Source of the DNA: Hippophae tibetana
Taxonomy: Eukaryota; Streptophyta; Magnoliopsida; Rosales; Elaeagnaceae
Assembly: GCA_037013495.1 (NCBI GenBank)
Contig: CM072801.1
Coordinates: forward strand, 80,399,816 to 80,463,815
Direction of reading: 5' to 3'
Length of the DNA: 64,000 nt
Under the pieces are notes generated by a model. That model saw only the letters and a list, made by a program, of their open reading frames with translations, searched no databases and had not been told where the DNA came from. Below, piece by piece: positions 63,985 to 64,000 of this stretch. The translations under genes were made by a program, and so were the position numbers. Each line of letters opens with the position of its first letter. The stretch's first letter is position 1.

Positions 63985-64000
63985 GCTCGTCTCGATCCAT
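63985..64000. repeat. Partial monomer at window end
   Basis: The 16 bases gctcgtctcgatccat are the start of another monomer after a tcagagctc boundary. The array therefore continues beyond the window. Confidence 0.95.

Larger units (their letters stand above)
1..64000. repeat. Satellite DNA array, ~363-bp monomer, 176 tandem copies
   Basis: Every 362-366 bp the same monomer restarts at gctcgtct, immediately after an (a)tcgga or close variant. I placed 176 complete monomers with no gap, inversion or foreign insertion. All six frames are closed at short intervals. The same monomer parts recur throughout, so the array is tandem and not dispersed. Type I and type II monomers (D against X) differ at roughly 35 positions by eye, while monomers of the same class are nearly identical. 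Monomer length (about two nucleosomes), A+T richness and higher-order organisation fit centromeric or pericentromeric heterochromatin, but that role is inferred. No stretch of 300 bases in the window lies outside the satellite. Confidence 0.99.

Noticed and set aside
1-64000. CENP-B-box-like motif
   Set aside because: I looked for a ttcg followed at the right distance by cggg and did not find it. The cggg in class B (gactcgggtaac) has no matching left half.
1-64000. CRISPR-like or prokaryotic repeat array
   Set aside because: The repeats are 363 bp and directly adjacent, with no spacers between them. This is satellite DNA.
1-64000. Transposon, LTR element, rRNA, tRNA or telomere repeat within the array
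   Set aside because: Every base from 1 to 63984 is assigned to a monomer of 362-366 bp, leaving no room for an insertion. No terminal repeats, RNA-gene boxes or short telomere-type runs were seen.

Overview
The whole window is one uninterrupted head-to-tail satellite DNA array. I walked all 64 kb using the recurring boundary gagctc: it holds 176 complete monomers of 362-366 bp (mean about 363.5 bp) plus a 16-bp start of the next, all in the same orientation. Both ends of the window lie inside the array. I see no gene, RNA gene, transposon, telomere repeat or unique sequence in it. A hand-counted monomer (1092-1454) is about 34% G+C.

Organism: certainly a eukaryote, and the array looks centromeric or otherwise heterochromatic. 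The monomer is about two nucleosomes long. The motif aaatgaccataactttt recalls, from memory and unchecked, a core of legume (soybean) centromeric satellites, so I favour a plant at low confidence. An invertebrate is possible.

Monomers fall into three types: I (tttttggcctcggaatggg), II (ttgttggcctagcattgg, with a ggatcc site) and III (ttgttggcctcggaatgg, with agatccgtc). Recurring classes have fixed lengths: A 364, D 363, E 363 and F 363 (type I); B 362 and X 363 (type II); C 366 (type III). They are ordered into higher-order repeats (HORs). The basic unit is A-B-C-X-D-E, 2181 bp.

Layout: 1-1817, a shortened A-B-C-D-E. 1818-9809, two near-identical 3996-bp 11-mers (ABCXDE+ABFDF). 9810-15260, a 10-mer version without E (3633 bp), one and a half copies. 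15261-29078, an irregular and more divergent stretch containing a large internal segmental duplication (offset 6908 bp, then 5819 bp). 29079-33440, two 6-mers. 33441-43613, four 7-mers (2543-2544 bp) carrying an extra A/E chimeric monomer. 43614-54517, 6-mers with one X gain and one E loss. 54518-57428, a transition whose larger part (54881 to about 57322) repeats 15261-17701 at 39.6 kb distance. 57064-63984, older-looking sequence in which a simpler four-monomer order II-III-II-I (1456 bp) can be read.

My reading is that B-C-X-D is the ancestral tetramer, and that the 6-, 7-, 10- and 11-mers arose by adding type I monomers and by unequal exchange. Nothing here encodes a protein. The interest lies in the layered record of satellite turnover.
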